A DNA stretch of 64,000 nt. Origin: Rhodococcus spongiicola. Its GTDB lineage: Bacteria; Actinomycetota; Actinomycetes; Mycobacteriales; Mycobacteriaceae. Below, piece by piece: positions 8,878-17,179 of this stretch. The translations under genes and the position numbers were made by a program. The notes beneath the pieces are model-generated. The model searched no databases. It was not told the DNA's origin and saw only the letters and a list, made by a program, of their open reading frames with translations. The first letter of the stretch is position 1. The number at the start of each line of letters is the position of its first letter. The stretch is from contig NZ_RKLN01000004.1 in the NCBI RefSeq assembly GCF_004011835.1, positions 318,318 to 382,317 on the forward strand, in the 5' to 3' direction.

Positions 8878-9013
8878 CTCAGTTTTCGGCGTGTTGGGGA
8901 TCGCGATGACTGTCCGACGGCTAGCCTCCGGTGGGCTGCCGGTGTCCGCATCCGACCGCCGGTTCCTCACTGCACGGTTGATCCGTTTTGTTCCTCGCAT
9001 GGCAGGAGAAAAT
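8878..9013 (+). promoter_or_regulatory. Propeller-gene leader C
   Basis: Shared leader with TAGCCT at 8922-8927, 86 nt before the GTG, and the ribosome site AGGAGA right before the start. Confidence 0.52.
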
Positions 9014-10183
9014 GTGATTCAACACAGTAGTTTCCGCACCAATCCCGCGTTCCGGGGCCGCGCCCAACGCCTGTTGCTCGGGGCACTGGCCACGTTCGCA
9101 ATGATTCTCGGCATGGTCGGGGCGGGGGCGGCGACCGCGACCGCGGACACCGTCATCGGCACCATCCCTGTCGGTAACGCCCCACAGGGGGTGGCAATCA
9201 CCCCGGACGGAACCTTCGCCTACGTCGCCAACGCCCAAGCCGATTCCGTATCGGTGATCGACACCGGCACCAACATGGTCGTGGGCGCTCCCATCCCTGT
9301 CGGGCCCAGCCCGTTCGGGGTGGCAATAACCCCGAACGGAACCCGCGCCTACGTCACCAATAACTTCAGCAACTCAGTGTCGGTGATCGACACCGGTACC
9401 AACACCCCGATCACGACCGTCACGGTCGGAAACTCCCCGGCCGGGGTGGCGATCACCCCGGATGGAACACGCGCCTACGTCACCAACTTCGGTGACAACA
9501 CGGTGTCGGTGATCGACACCGGTACCAACATGGTCGTGGGCGCTCCCATCCCCGTTGGGAACGGCCCGTTCGGGGTGACGATAAGCCCGGACGGGGCCTT
9601 CGCCTACGTCACCAACAACTTCAGCGGCACGGTGTCGGTGATCGACACCGGCACCGACACGGTCGTGGGCGCTCCCATCCCGGTCGGAGCCTTCCCGAAC
9701 GGGGTGGCGATCACCCCCGACGGAACCCGCGCCTACGTCACCAACTTCGGCGACAGCACGGTGTCGGTGATCGACACGGGCACCGACATGGTCGTCGGCG
9801 CTCCCATACCGGTCGGAACCAACCCGCACGGGGTGGCGATCACCCTCGAGGGGAAACGCACCTACGTCACCAACATCGGGAGCGGGACGGTGTCGGTGAT
9901 CGACACCGGCACCAACATGGTGGTCGAGACCGTCACGGTCGGGAACGAGCCGTTCGGGGTGGCGATCACCCCGGACGGAACCCGCGCCTACGTCACCAAC
10001 CGTGATGACGACACGGTGTCGGTGATCGCGATCGATCAGTGCACCGGGTCACTGTGCTTCGGCTCGTTTGCGGGCGCAGGCTCGTTGACGGGTGGTGGTT
10101 CGACAGGCAGCGGTGGCGCCGGTTCGTTGATCGGCGCCGGTTCGTTGGCTGGCATTGGTTCGGCGGCTAGCTCTGGCAGCTGA
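9014..10183 (+). CDS. Secreted YVTN-type seven-repeat beta-propeller, paralogue C
   Basis: A 389-residue member. It is the only copy whose opening is V-I-Q-H rather than V-N-(H/R)-H. Four of the inter-repeat linkers have the longer form MVVGAPIPVG and the others a short TVTVG form, an alternation seen in several siblings that implies two blade types around the ring. Repeat 6 is the most diverged (ITLEGKRTYV). The cysteine motif is CTGSLC, and the tail (GSLTGGGSTGSGGAGSL and onward) has a few non-consensus residues, ending in SAASSGS. Predicted export and unknown ligand as for the family. The gene is followed by the recurring hairpin at 10204-10246. Confidence 0.87.
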   Translation: MIQHSSFRTNPAFRGRAQRLLLGALATFAMILGMVGAGAATATADTVIGTIPVGNAPQGVAITPDGTFAYVANAQADSVSVIDTGTNMVVGAPIPVGPSPFGVAITPNGTRAYVTNNFSNSVSVIDTGTNTPITTVTVGNSPAGVAITPDGTRAYVTNFGDNTVSVIDTGTNMVVGAPIPVGNGPFGVTISPDGAFAYVTNNFSGTVSVIDTGTDTVVGAPIPVGAFPNGVAITPDGTRAYVTNFGDSTVSVIDTGTDMVVGAPIPVGTNPHGVAITLEGKRTYVTNIGSGTVSVIDTGTNMVVETVTVGNEPFGVAITPDGTRAYVTNRDDDTVSVIAIDQCTGSLCFGSFAGAGSLTGGGSTGSGGAGSLIGAGSLAGIGSAASSGS

Positions 10184-10203
10184 TATCCGCATGGTGTAGC
10201 GCC

Positions 10204-10246
10204 GACCGGCGCCGCGACCTCGACTGCGAGGGTGGCGGTGCCGGTC
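10204..10246 (+). terminator. Terminator-like hairpin after paralogue C
   Basis: Same 12-position stem as after paralogue B (arms 10204-10215 and 10235-10246), separated by a nearly identical loop region. Confidence 0.5.
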
Positions 10247-10299
10247 AATTCGGCTGTGGTGGATTTCGGATGTGTTCGACGGCAAGGGAAATCGCAGTG

Positions 10300-10512
10300 G
10301 GACGCTGTAGCGCGCTCTACGGGTGCGGACCTTCGGTTCGGTTTCAACCCAGATCCAGTGGTCTTGCCGGGTTCTCGCTTCCCGGCGTGTTGGAGATCGA
10401 GATAGCGATCCGATGGTTAACCTGCGATGGGCTACCGGCGTCCGCATTTCGCACGCCGGTTCTATCTCGGCACGGTTGATCCGTTTTGTTCCTCGTACGG
10501 TAGGAGAAAAAT
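10300..10512 (+). promoter_or_regulatory. Propeller-gene leader D
   Basis: Long form of the shared leader, recognisable from CTGTAGCGCG onward. TAACCT at 10418-10423 lies 89 nt before the GTG, followed by GTTGATCCGTTTTGTTCC and AGGAGA. Confidence 0.55.
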
Positions 10513-11679
10513 GTGAATCACCACAGCAGTTTTCACACACAAACTACGGTTCCCGTACGTGCGCGCCGCTTGTTGAGCGGCGTGGTCGCCACATTCGCGA
10601 TGGTGCTCGGCATCGCGGGAGCGGGGGCGGCGACCGCGACGGCGGACACCGTCATCGACACAATCCCGGTCGGGGACGACCCGCAGGGGGTGGCGATCAC
10701 TCCGGACGGCACCCGCGCCTTCGTCGTCAACAACTTGGGCGACTCGGTGTCGGTGATCCATACCGCCACCAATACGGTCGTGGGCCCGCCCATCTCGGTC
10801 GGGGATTCCCCGGTCGGGGTGGCGATCACCCCCAACGGGAACTTCGCCTACGTCACCAACCGCTTTGACCACACGGTGTCGGTGATCAACACAGGCACCA
10901 ACATGGTGGTCGCCACCGTCAATGTCGTAAACAGCCCGAGGGGGGTGGCGATCACCCCCGACGGCACCCGCGCCTACGTCGTCAACAACACCTCGGTGTC
11001 GGTGATCAACACCGCCACCAACATGGTCGTGGGCCCGCCCATCCCGGTTGGGGACGACGCGGTCGGTGTGGCGATCACCCCGAATGGGAACTTCGCCTAC
11101 GTCACCATCGCCGACGACAACGAAGTGTCGGTGATCAACACAGGCACCAACATGGTGGTCGCTACCGTCAATGTCGGAAGTAGCCCCCAAGGGGTGGCGA
11201 TCACTCCCGACGGGTCCCGCGCGTACGTCACCAACCGAAACGGCGACACGGTGTCGGTGATCGATACCGGCACCAACATGGTCGTGGGCCTACCCATCCC
11301 GGTAGGGGACGGTCCGCAGGGGGTAGCGATCACCCCGGACGGAACCCGCGCCTACGTCGCCAACTTCTTCGGCGATTCGGTGTCGGTGATCGATACCGGC
11401 ACCAACACCGTCATCGACACCATCCCGGTAGGGGACGGCGCGTTCGGGGTGGCGATCACCCCGAAGGGAACCCGCGCCTACGTCACGAACCAAAACGCCG
11501 ACACGGTGTCGGTGATATCAATCGACCGATGCTTCGGATCGTTGTGCATCGACTTCGGCTCGCTGGTCGGCGGTGGCTCGCTGGTGGGCGGCGGTTCGAC
11601 GGGCAGTGGCGGCACCGGTTCATTGGCGGGCGGCGGGTCGTTCGCCGGCGGTGGTGCGGCGGGTAGCGCCGGCAGCTGA
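10513..11679 (+). CDS. Secreted YVTN-type seven-repeat beta-propeller, paralogue D
   Basis: A 388-residue member. Repeats alternate clearly between a DGTRAYV form and an NGNFAYV form. Several repeats carry VINT or VIHT instead of VIDT. Repeat 3 has lost two residues between YVVNN and SVSV, a small in-frame deletion in a loop that should leave the blade intact. The signal region (about 40 residues) ends in ATATA-D. The C-terminal cysteine motif is CFGSLC, preceded by VISIDR rather than the usual VIAIDQ, and the tail has the module TGSGGTGSL followed by GSFAGGGAAGSAGS. GTG start with AGGAGA 6 nt upstream. Confidence 0.87.
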   Translation: MNHHSSFHTQTTVPVRARRLLSGVVATFAMVLGIAGAGAATATADTVIDTIPVGDDPQGVAITPDGTRAFVVNNLGDSVSVIHTATNTVVGPPISVGDSPVGVAITPNGNFAYVTNRFDHTVSVINTGTNMVVATVNVVNSPRGVAITPDGTRAYVVNNTSVSVINTATNMVVGPPIPVGDDAVGVAITPNGNFAYVTIADDNEVSVINTGTNMVVATVNVGSSPQGVAITPDGSRAYVTNRNGDTVSVIDTGTNMVVGLPIPVGDGPQGVAITPDGTRAYVANFFGDSVSVIDTGTNTVIDTIPVGDGAFGVAITPKGTRAYVTNQNADTVSVISIDRCFGSLCIDFGSLVGGGSLVGGGSTGSGGTGSLAGGGSFAGGGAAGSAGS

Positions 11680-11800
11680 CGTCCGCACTCGGTAGCGGCG
11701 GCCGGCTCAGCCGGCTCGGCTGTGACGGTGGCGGCGTCGGCCGGTTGGATGTTGGCCAGGATCCCAAATACGTTTGACGGCAGGACAAATCGCAGTCGTC

Positions 11801-11863
11801 TAAGCCGCTGCGGTTGCGGTGAGCTCGGAGCGGATTATCGCCGGGTACCGTCCGCTGGAATGA
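11801..11863 (+). pseudogene. In-frame relic of the phosphatidyltransferase C-terminus
   Basis: This stretch still reads VAVSSERIIAGYRPLE and a TGA stop, against VAVSSVQRIIAGYRALR and TGA at the end of the complete gene (stop 5943). Similarity continues past the stop into the shared leader (CTGTAGCGCG, then the ACCCAGATC-like block). It is therefore the broken edge of a duplication that once carried the end of the phosphatidyltransferase gene plus a propeller gene. No start codon or ribosome site remains. Confidence 0.7.
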
Positions 11864-12075
11864 CCACTCCTGTCGAGCTGTAGCGCGTTGCGCATGTGCA
11901 GCTTTCAGATCGGATTCGCCCCAGATCTATTGGTCTTGTGGGTTTTCGGCGTATTCGGGGACGAGATGGCTATCCGATGGTTACCCTCTCGTGGGCTGCC
12001 GGTGTCCGCATTTCGATAGCCGGTTTCGTTATGCGCGGTTGATCCGTTTTGTTCCTCGTACAGTAGGAGAAAAAT
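11864..12075 (+). promoter_or_regulatory. Propeller-gene leader E
   Basis: Long-form shared leader directly joined to the phosphatidyltransferase relic. TACCCT at 11982-11987 lies 88 nt before the GTG. Confidence 0.55.
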
Positions 12076-13233
12076 GTGAATCACCACAGCGGTTTTCGCT
12101 CATATCACGCGGGACGAGGTCGCCCGCGGCGCCTACTTCTCGGGATGATGGCCACGTTCGCGATGGTGCTCGGCCTCGCGGGAGCTGGAGCGGTGACCGC
12201 GGCTGCGGACACCGTCATCGACACCGTCCCGGTCGGGACCGACCCGGCCAGGCTGGCGATAACCCCCAACGGGGCGTTCGCCTATGTCGTCAACAACGGT
12301 AGCGACACCGTGTCGGTGATCGACACCGCCAGCAACACGGTCGTCGGTGCACCTATCCCGGTCGGAGACGGCCCAGCCGGCGTGGCGATCACCCCTAACG
12401 GCGCATTCGTCTACGTCACCAACAACAGTGCCGGCACGGTGTCGGTGATCGACACCGGCACCAACACGGTCGTCGGCGCACCCATCCCGGTCGGGCCCGA
12501 GCCGTTCGGGGTGGCGATCACCCCCAACGGGGCATTCGCTTACGTCGTCAACAACGGTGACGACACCGTGTCGGTGATCGACACAGGCACCAACATGGTC
12601 GTGGGCGGGCCCATCTCAGTCGACGACCGCCCTCTCGAGGTGGCGATCACTCCCGACGGGGCATTCGCCTACGTCACCAACTTTCTTGGCGACAACGTGT
12701 CGGTGATCGACACCGGCACCAACACCGAAATCACCACCGTCACGGTCGGGGACGGTCCGACCGGGGTGGCGATCACCCCCGATGGGGCATTCGCCTACGT
12801 CACCAACAACGGCGCCAACACGGTGTCGGTGATCGACACCGCCAGCAACACGGTCGTCGGCACACCCATCCCGGTCGGGGGCTTTCCGAACGGGGTGGCG
12901 ATCACCCCGGACGGATCCCGCGCCTACGTCACCAATGAAAACGACGGCACGGTGTCGCTGATCGACACCGGCGCCAACATGGTGGTCCAGACCGTCACGG
13001 TCGGGAATGGGCCGTTCGGGGTGGCGATCACCCCTGATGGGACCCGCGCCTACGTCACCAACTTTGATGACGCCACGGTGTCGGTGATCGCGATCGAGAA
13101 GTGCCTCGGGTCGCTGTGCATCGGCTTCGGCTCGCTGGTCGGCGGCGGTTCGACCGGCAGTGGAGGCACCGGTTCGTTGGCCGGCGGTGGTTCGTTGGTC
13201 GGCGGTGGTTCGGTGGGTAGTGCCGGCAGCTGA
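12076..13233 (+). CDS. Secreted YVTN-type seven-repeat beta-propeller, paralogue E
   Basis: A 385-residue member. Five of seven repeats have NGAFAYV or DGAFAYV, so phenylalanine replaces the usual arginine at that blade position, a signature of within-gene homogenisation. Repeat 6 ends VSLID in place of VSVID. The hydrophobic signal is preceded by RGRPRRLLLG and ends in VTAAA-D. The motif before the tail is EKCLGSLC, and the tail is one GSLVGGGS module shorter than in D or H. The start is GTG with AGGAGA upstream. Export is predicted; role unknown. Confidence 0.87.
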   Translation: MNHHSGFRSYHAGRGRPRRLLLGMMATFAMVLGLAGAGAVTAAADTVIDTVPVGTDPARLAITPNGAFAYVVNNGSDTVSVIDTASNTVVGAPIPVGDGPAGVAITPNGAFVYVTNNSAGTVSVIDTGTNTVVGAPIPVGPEPFGVAITPNGAFAYVVNNGDDTVSVIDTGTNMVVGGPISVDDRPLEVAITPDGAFAYVTNFLGDNVSVIDTGTNTEITTVTVGDGPTGVAITPDGAFAYVTNNGANTVSVIDTASNTVVGTPIPVGGFPNGVAITPDGSRAYVTNENDGTVSLIDTGANMVVQTVTVGNGPFGVAITPDGTRAYVTNFDDATVSVIAIEKCLGSLCIGFGSLVGGGSTGSGGTGSLAGGGSLVGGGSVGSAGS

Positions 13234-13339
13234 TGTCCGCACCGGGTAGCGCCGGTCGGGCGGTTGGGATGGATTTCGGATAGGTCCGGCGGCAAGGCAG
13301 ATCGGGACGGCCCGGGCCGCCGTGGGCGCGGCCGGTGGT

Positions 13340-13479
13340 CCTGTCGGTTCTCGGCGTGTTGGGGGTCGGGATGGCTATCCGATCGTTACCCTCCGGTGGG
13401 TTGCCGGTGTCCGCGTTCCGGCAGGCAGTTCCGCTACGCACGGTTGATCCGTTTTGTTCCTCGTCGGGTAGGAGAAAAT
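13340..13479 (+). promoter_or_regulatory. Propeller-gene leader F
   Basis: Shared leader with TACCCT at 13387-13392, 87 nt before the GTG, then the GTTGATCCGTTTTGTTCC block and AGGAGA. Confidence 0.52.
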
Positions 13480-14625
13480 GTGAATCGCCACAGCAGCTTT
13501 GACACACGACTTACGGTTCCTGTACGTGCGCGACGCCTGTTGACCAGCGTAGCGGCCACGTTCGCGATAGTGCTCGGCATTGCCGGGGTCGGGTCGGTGA
13601 CCGCGGCCGCGGACACCGTCATCGACACCATCGGCGTCGGGGAATTCCCGTTGGGGGTGGCGATCACCCCAGACGGAGCCCGCACCTACGTCAGCAACTT
13701 TGGTGACGACACGGTGTCGGTGATCGACAACGTTTCCAACGCCCCGATCGAAACCATACCGATCGGGGACGGTCCGTTCGGGGTGGCGATCACCCCGGAC
13801 GGAACCCGCGCGTACGTAGCCAACTTCTTTGACGATTCGGTGTCGGTGATCGACACCGGCACGAACATGGTGACCACGACCGTCACGGTCGGGGAAGACC
13901 CGCGAGGGGTGGCGATCACCCCGGACGGAACCCGCGCCTATGTCGCCAACGGGGTTGATGATTCGGTGTCGGTGATCGATACCGGCACGAACATGGTGAC
14001 CACGACCGTGACGGTCGGGGACTTCCCGCGGGGGGTGGCGATCACCCCGGACGGAACCCGCGCCTACGTCACCAACTTCTTGGACGAGTCGGTGTCGGTG
14101 ATCGATACCGGCACGAACATGGTGGTCACGACAGTCATGGTCGGGGGCGGCCCGACCGGGGTGGCGATCACCCCCAACGGAACCCGCGCCTACGTCACCA
14201 ACCAATTCGACAACACGGTGTCGGTGATCGACACCGGCACCAACACGGTGGCCACGACCGTCACGGTCGGGGAAAACCCGCGAGGGGTGGCGATCACCCC
14301 GGACGGAACCCGCGCATACGTTGCCCACGACATTGGTGATTTGGTGTCGGTGATCGACACCGGCACGAACATGGTGGCCACGACCGTCACGGTTGGGAGC
14401 GGCCCGACCGGGGTGGCGATCACCCCCAACGGAACCCGCGCATACGTCACCAACACAGTGGACGACACCGTGTCGGTGATCGCGATCGACCGATGCCTCG
14501 GGTCGCTGTGCATCGGCTTCGGCTCGCTGGTGGGTGGCGGTTCGACGGGCAGTGGAGGAACCGGTTCGTTGGCTGGCGGTGGTTCGTTGGTCGGCGGTGG
14601 TTCGTCGGGCAGCGCTTCCAGTTGA
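13480..14625 (+). CDS. Secreted YVTN-type seven-repeat beta-propeller, paralogue F
   Basis: A 381-residue member and the last before the tandem-repeat block. All its linkers are of the short kind (TTTVTVGEDP and similar), with no MVVGAPIPVG form, so blade spacing is the most regular in the set. Repeats 2-4 are close to identical to one another. The opening is VNRHSSF. The start region of this copy, or a near relative, is the closest match to the inverted fragment at 15600-15710. The C-terminus is CLGSLC plus a tail ending SSGSASS. No hairpin like those after B, C and H was recognised downstream. Predicted secreted protein of unknown function. Confidence 0.87.
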   Translation: MNRHSSFDTRLTVPVRARRLLTSVAATFAIVLGIAGVGSVTAAADTVIDTIGVGEFPLGVAITPDGARTYVSNFGDDTVSVIDNVSNAPIETIPIGDGPFGVAITPDGTRAYVANFFDDSVSVIDTGTNMVTTTVTVGEDPRGVAITPDGTRAYVANGVDDSVSVIDTGTNMVTTTVTVGDFPRGVAITPDGTRAYVTNFLDESVSVIDTGTNMVVTTVMVGGGPTGVAITPNGTRAYVTNQFDNTVSVIDTGTNTVATTVTVGENPRGVAITPDGTRAYVAHDIGDLVSVIDTGTNMVATTVTVGSGPTGVAITPNGTRAYVTNTVDDTVSVIAIDRCLGSLCIGFGSLVGGGSTGSGGTGSLAGGGSLVGGGSSGSASS

Positions 14626-15006
14626 CACCCGCATGCCGCCGCCGGACATACAGGGAATGCGGATCGGGTTCGATCCCGAGACTACGTTCGACGTGGTCGA
14701 GCCCGCGGCGGCGAAAGTTACGCGGGGCCTGAGGCGGCAGTCGTGCACGAAGAGACGTTTCCGTCGCGGTCTGGAGAGTACGGTCGGTGGATTCGGAGCT
14801 CCTTGCCGTCGGGCGTCAATTTGAACCTGGACCCTGACGTGCGACCCAAACTTCCGAATGGCCACGTTCCTTCCACGGCGCTCACGCTCCGAGTCCGGGG
14901 CGGGACCCGCTGCGCACCCGGGAGCCGTTGCGTGGCTCCCGGGGAAGCGTTGTGCTGCCTCAATCGGTGTTGCTGCGCTCTGTTCGAAACGCGAGACCGC
15001 AGCTCA

Positions 15007-15072
15007 TCAGTAGGGGAGCCCAAAGATACACTCCTCCAACACAACGCCTAGCACACGATGAAGAGGTATCAC
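15007..15072 (-). CDS. Possible small ORF of repeat unit 1 (21 aa)
   Basis: GTG start with AAGGAGGTGGAC ending 1 nt upstream (6 nt from the core to the GTG). The peptide reads VIPLHRVLGVVLEECIFGLPY. The core RVLGVVLEEC is shared with the other unit ORFs. Coding status is inferred from the ribosome site and the shared frame; no homologue is recognised. Confidence 0.35.
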   Translation of the reverse strand: MIPLHRVLGVVLEECIFGLPY

Positions 15073-15204
15073 CGTCCACCTCCTTCCAATAGTCAAACCG
15101 AGGGGAGCAAGAGGCGCGGGCGCGCTTACGCGCGTCGCATCACCGCCTGCCGCGCTGCCCTCAATCGGTGTCGTTGCGGCCCGCTTGAAACGCGAGACCG
15201 CAGC

Positions 15205-15312
15205 TCACCAACAGGAGAGCCCATTGTCGTCGATAGCGCAAGTGTGTGAGGCCCGACCAAACATCCACTCCTGCAAAACATCACTTAGCACACGACCAAC
15301 AAGGACATCCAC
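15205..15312 (-). CDS. Possible small ORF of repeat unit 2 (35 aa)
   Basis: GTG start, GAGGAGG box 6 nt upstream. The N-terminal part reads VDVLVGRVLSDVLQEWMFGR, with the RVL-x2-VL-(E/Q)-E core of the neighbouring unit ORFs. The tail is unique and ends GLSCW before a TGA that lies at the edge of the GAGCTGCGGTC hairpin element. Confidence 0.35.
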   Translation of the reverse strand: MDVLVGRVLSDVLQEWMFGRASHTCAIDDNGLSCW

Positions 15313-15394
15313 CTTCAACCTCCTCAGTCAACCGGGGGGAACGAGGGACGGAGGCGCGCCTACGCGCGCCGCTCCGCGGCCTCTCGCGCTGGCC

Positions 15395-15505
15395 TCAATC
15401 GGGGACACAGGGGAGCCCGACATTGGGATTGCAATGGGGTGCTTGCACAAACGTCGACTCCTCCAACAGAACATCTAGTACACGATTGATGAATATGTAG
15501 TTCAC
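15395..15505 (-). CDS. Possible small ORF of repeat unit 3 (36 aa)
   Basis: GTG start with a perfect AAGGAGGT site 6 nt upstream. It begins VNYIFINRVLDVLLEE, sharing the NRVL-x-V-x-LEE core. The unit's GACCGCAGCTCACC arm is deleted here, so the frame runs on into a unique Cys/Pro-rich tail (PHCNPNVGLPCVPD). Confidence 0.38.
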   Translation of the reverse strand: MNYIFINRVLDVLLEESTFVQAPHCNPNVGLPCVPD

Positions 15506-15599
15506 AGTCCACCTCCTTCTCGGATCAACTGGGGGGAGCGTGAGGCGGGGGGCGCGCTTGCACGCGCCGTACCACGGCCTGTCACGCTGCCCTCACATC

Positions 15600-15710
15600 G
15601 TGGCCGCCACGCCGCTGAACAGGCGTCGCGCACGCATGGGAACCGTAGGTCGTGTGTCAAAGCTGCTGCGGCGATTCGCCCTTTGTCCTATCCGGAACAA
15701 AAAAACGGAC
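15600..15710 (-). pseudogene. Inverted fragment of a propeller-gene start and leader
   Basis: Read on the minus strand this is the leader and first 25-30 codons of a propeller paralogue. It has the CCGTTTTT-TGTTCC block, the start region with the GTG mutated, and codons matching paralogue F (CACACGAC, CGGTTCC, CGCGACGCC, CGGCCAC in order). The orientation is opposite to every intact paralogue. It replaces the middle of the fourth repeat unit. It is non-functional as a gene. Confidence 0.7.
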
Positions 15711-15765
15711 CAACATGGCATAGCAATGAAACGTCCAGCAAACGATTGATGAATATGTAGTTCAC
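15688..15765 (-). CDS. Possible small ORF of repeat unit 4 (25 aa), chimeric
   Basis: GTG start with AAGGAGGTGGACC upstream; begins VNYIFINRLLDVSLL like unit 3. Its last residues (VGPFFCSG) come from the inverted propeller leader fragment, so the peptide tail is a fusion by rearrangement. Confidence 0.33.
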   Translation of the reverse strand: MNYIFINRLLDVSLLCHVGPFFCSG

Positions 15766-16515
15766 GGTCCACCTCCTTCTCGGATCAACTGGGGGAGCGC
15801 GAGGCCGGGGGGCGCGCTTGCACGCGCCGTACCGCGGCTTGTCACGCCGCCCTCACTCGGTGTGGCTCCGCCCCGCCCGAAGCGTGAGACCGCAGCTCGC
15901 CAGCAACAGAACCGAAACCTGCACTCCTTCACAACACCGAGCACACGGTTGAAAGAGAGCAAGAGAACCGAAATATGGCATGGTATTCACCGCCAACTTC
16001 CTCGACGCCAACCGAGGGGAGTGAGAGGCGGGGGCGCGCTTGCGCGCACGGCTCCGCGGCCTGTCACATTGGCCTCACTCGGTGTCGCTGCGCTCCACTC
16101 GAAGTGCGAGACCGCAGCTCACCGGCAAGAGAGCCGAAACATACACTCCCCCAACACAACACTTAGCAAACGACTAAGATTGGGGCATGGTATTCACCGC
16201 CAACTTCCTCGACGCCAACCGAGGGGAGTTAGAGGCGGGGGCGCGCTTGCACGCGCCGCATCACGGCCTGTCACGCTGCCTTGGGCCGGTGGCGTCGCTG
16301 CGCTCCGCTCGAAATGGGAGACCACAGCTCACCAGTTAGAGGGCCGAAAGGAGCACTCCTCCAACACAACACCTAGTACACGACTAAGATTGGGACACGG
16401 TATTCACCGCCAGCTTCGTCGAAGCCAACCGAGGGGAGCGAGAGGCGGGGGCGCGCTTGCGCGCGCCGCACCCCGGCCCGTCACACTGCCCTCAACCCGT
16501 ACCGAAAACATGCCG

Positions 16516-17034
16516 CCATGATACCTTGCGATGCCCACAGGGTAAATACGTCGAAACATGAACCACAACAACGAGACTCAACTATAGGATGCCCTCGGAA
16601 AGCGGCGGACGCGGCCCGTACGGCAGCCCATGCGGCCCCAGCTGCTCCAGACTTGCGGTCAGCCTTCGCATCAAGCACGTCGACCACGCCCTGCTGGCGG
16701 GCGATCTTGTCGACCTCGACTCGGCCGCCGACCGGTAGATGTCGTCGATCTCGATTTCGAGGTGAACCCGGCGGCGCACAGCACAGCGGCGATCGCGATG
16801 ATGGCGGCGTCATCGTGTAGCGCCGACACGCGTCGTCACCCGATCGGGGGCGGCGCCGGTCGGTTCGGTGCCTTGTGAGGACTTCAGATGCGTTCGAGAG
16901 CGGAGAGCAGACTTTCGAGTTCGAGGCGGCTACCTCCGCGAGAACGAGTGCGCCGCGCCTTGCGATGACCGCTCCAGCGGCGCTGTAGCGCGTTCCGCGC
17001 GCGCAGACCACTAGATCGGATTTGGACCAGATCT
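16516..17034. other. Non-coding stretch between repeat block and leader G
   Basis: About 520 bp without a gene I can support. A minus-strand Ala-rich frame (16540-16740, including VEVDKIARQQGVVDVLDAKA) has coding-like composition but no start or ribosome site; it may be a decayed gene piece. From about 16815 the sequence resembles the normal spacer after a propeller gene (TGTAGCGCCGACA), and near 16962 it carries another short trace of the phosphatidyltransferase gene end (GATGACCGCTCC, then CTGTAGCGCG). Confidence 0.5.
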
Positions 17035-17179
17035 TGTGGTCTTTTCGGTTTTCGGCGTGTTGGGGATCAAGATCGCTATCCGGCGGTTAGCCTCCGGTGG
17101 GCTGCCGGTGTCCGCATTTCGATAGCCGGTTCGTTACGCACGGTTGATCCGTTTTGTTCCTCGTAAGTAGGAGAAAAAT
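17035..17179 (+). promoter_or_regulatory. Propeller-gene leader G
   Basis: Shared leader with TAGCCT at 17088-17093, 86 nt before the GTG. It probably serves both G and H, since H has no leader of its own. Confidence 0.55.

Larger units (their letters stand above)
14880..16515. repeat. Tandem array of about eight 200-235 bp GC-rich units
   Basis: Units recur with a GCGCGCTTGCRCGCGCC palindrome at about 15118, 15352, 15550, 15809, 16031, 16238 and 16448. Each also has a TCGGTGTCGCTGCG ... GAGACCGCAGCTCACC imperfect inverted repeat (missing in the third unit and replaced in the fourth) and a conserved block around ACTCCTCCAACACAACACCTAG. On the minus strand four of the units contain a near-perfect Shine-Dalgarno sequence and a short ORF (listed separately). 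The last three full units have a second sequence type with AGGAAG in place of AAGGAGG and a changed reading frame. The block separates paralogues F and G and is not related to the propeller coding sequence except for one inserted fragment. Confidence 0.85.

Noticed and set aside
16174-16407. Seven-codon ORFs VNTMPQS and VNTVSQS in the last repeat units as peptides
   Set aside because: They start at the equivalent GTG, but the conserved core lies in another frame and the ribosome site is weaker (AGGAAG), so coding is doubtful.
14880-16515. CRISPR array or integron cassette array
   Set aside because: Units are about 210 bp, not 60-70 bp; there are no regular unique spacers and no cas or integrase gene; similarity covers most of each unit.
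14880-16515. Insertion sequence or transposon block
   Set aside because: No transposase frame, no terminal inverted repeats at the borders and no target duplication seen.
16481-17011. 176-residue minus-strand frame as a gene
   Set aside because: The frame runs from a propeller-type spacer into the repeat block; no ribosome site and no domain. A decayed piece is possible but not supportable as a gene.
17041-17103. ECF-type promoter (GGGGATC and GGTTA) as the common propeller promoter
   Set aside because: Spacing would fit, but the GGGGAT element varies between copies (GGAGAT in D, GGGGGT in F), while TANCCT is constant; kept only as an alternative.
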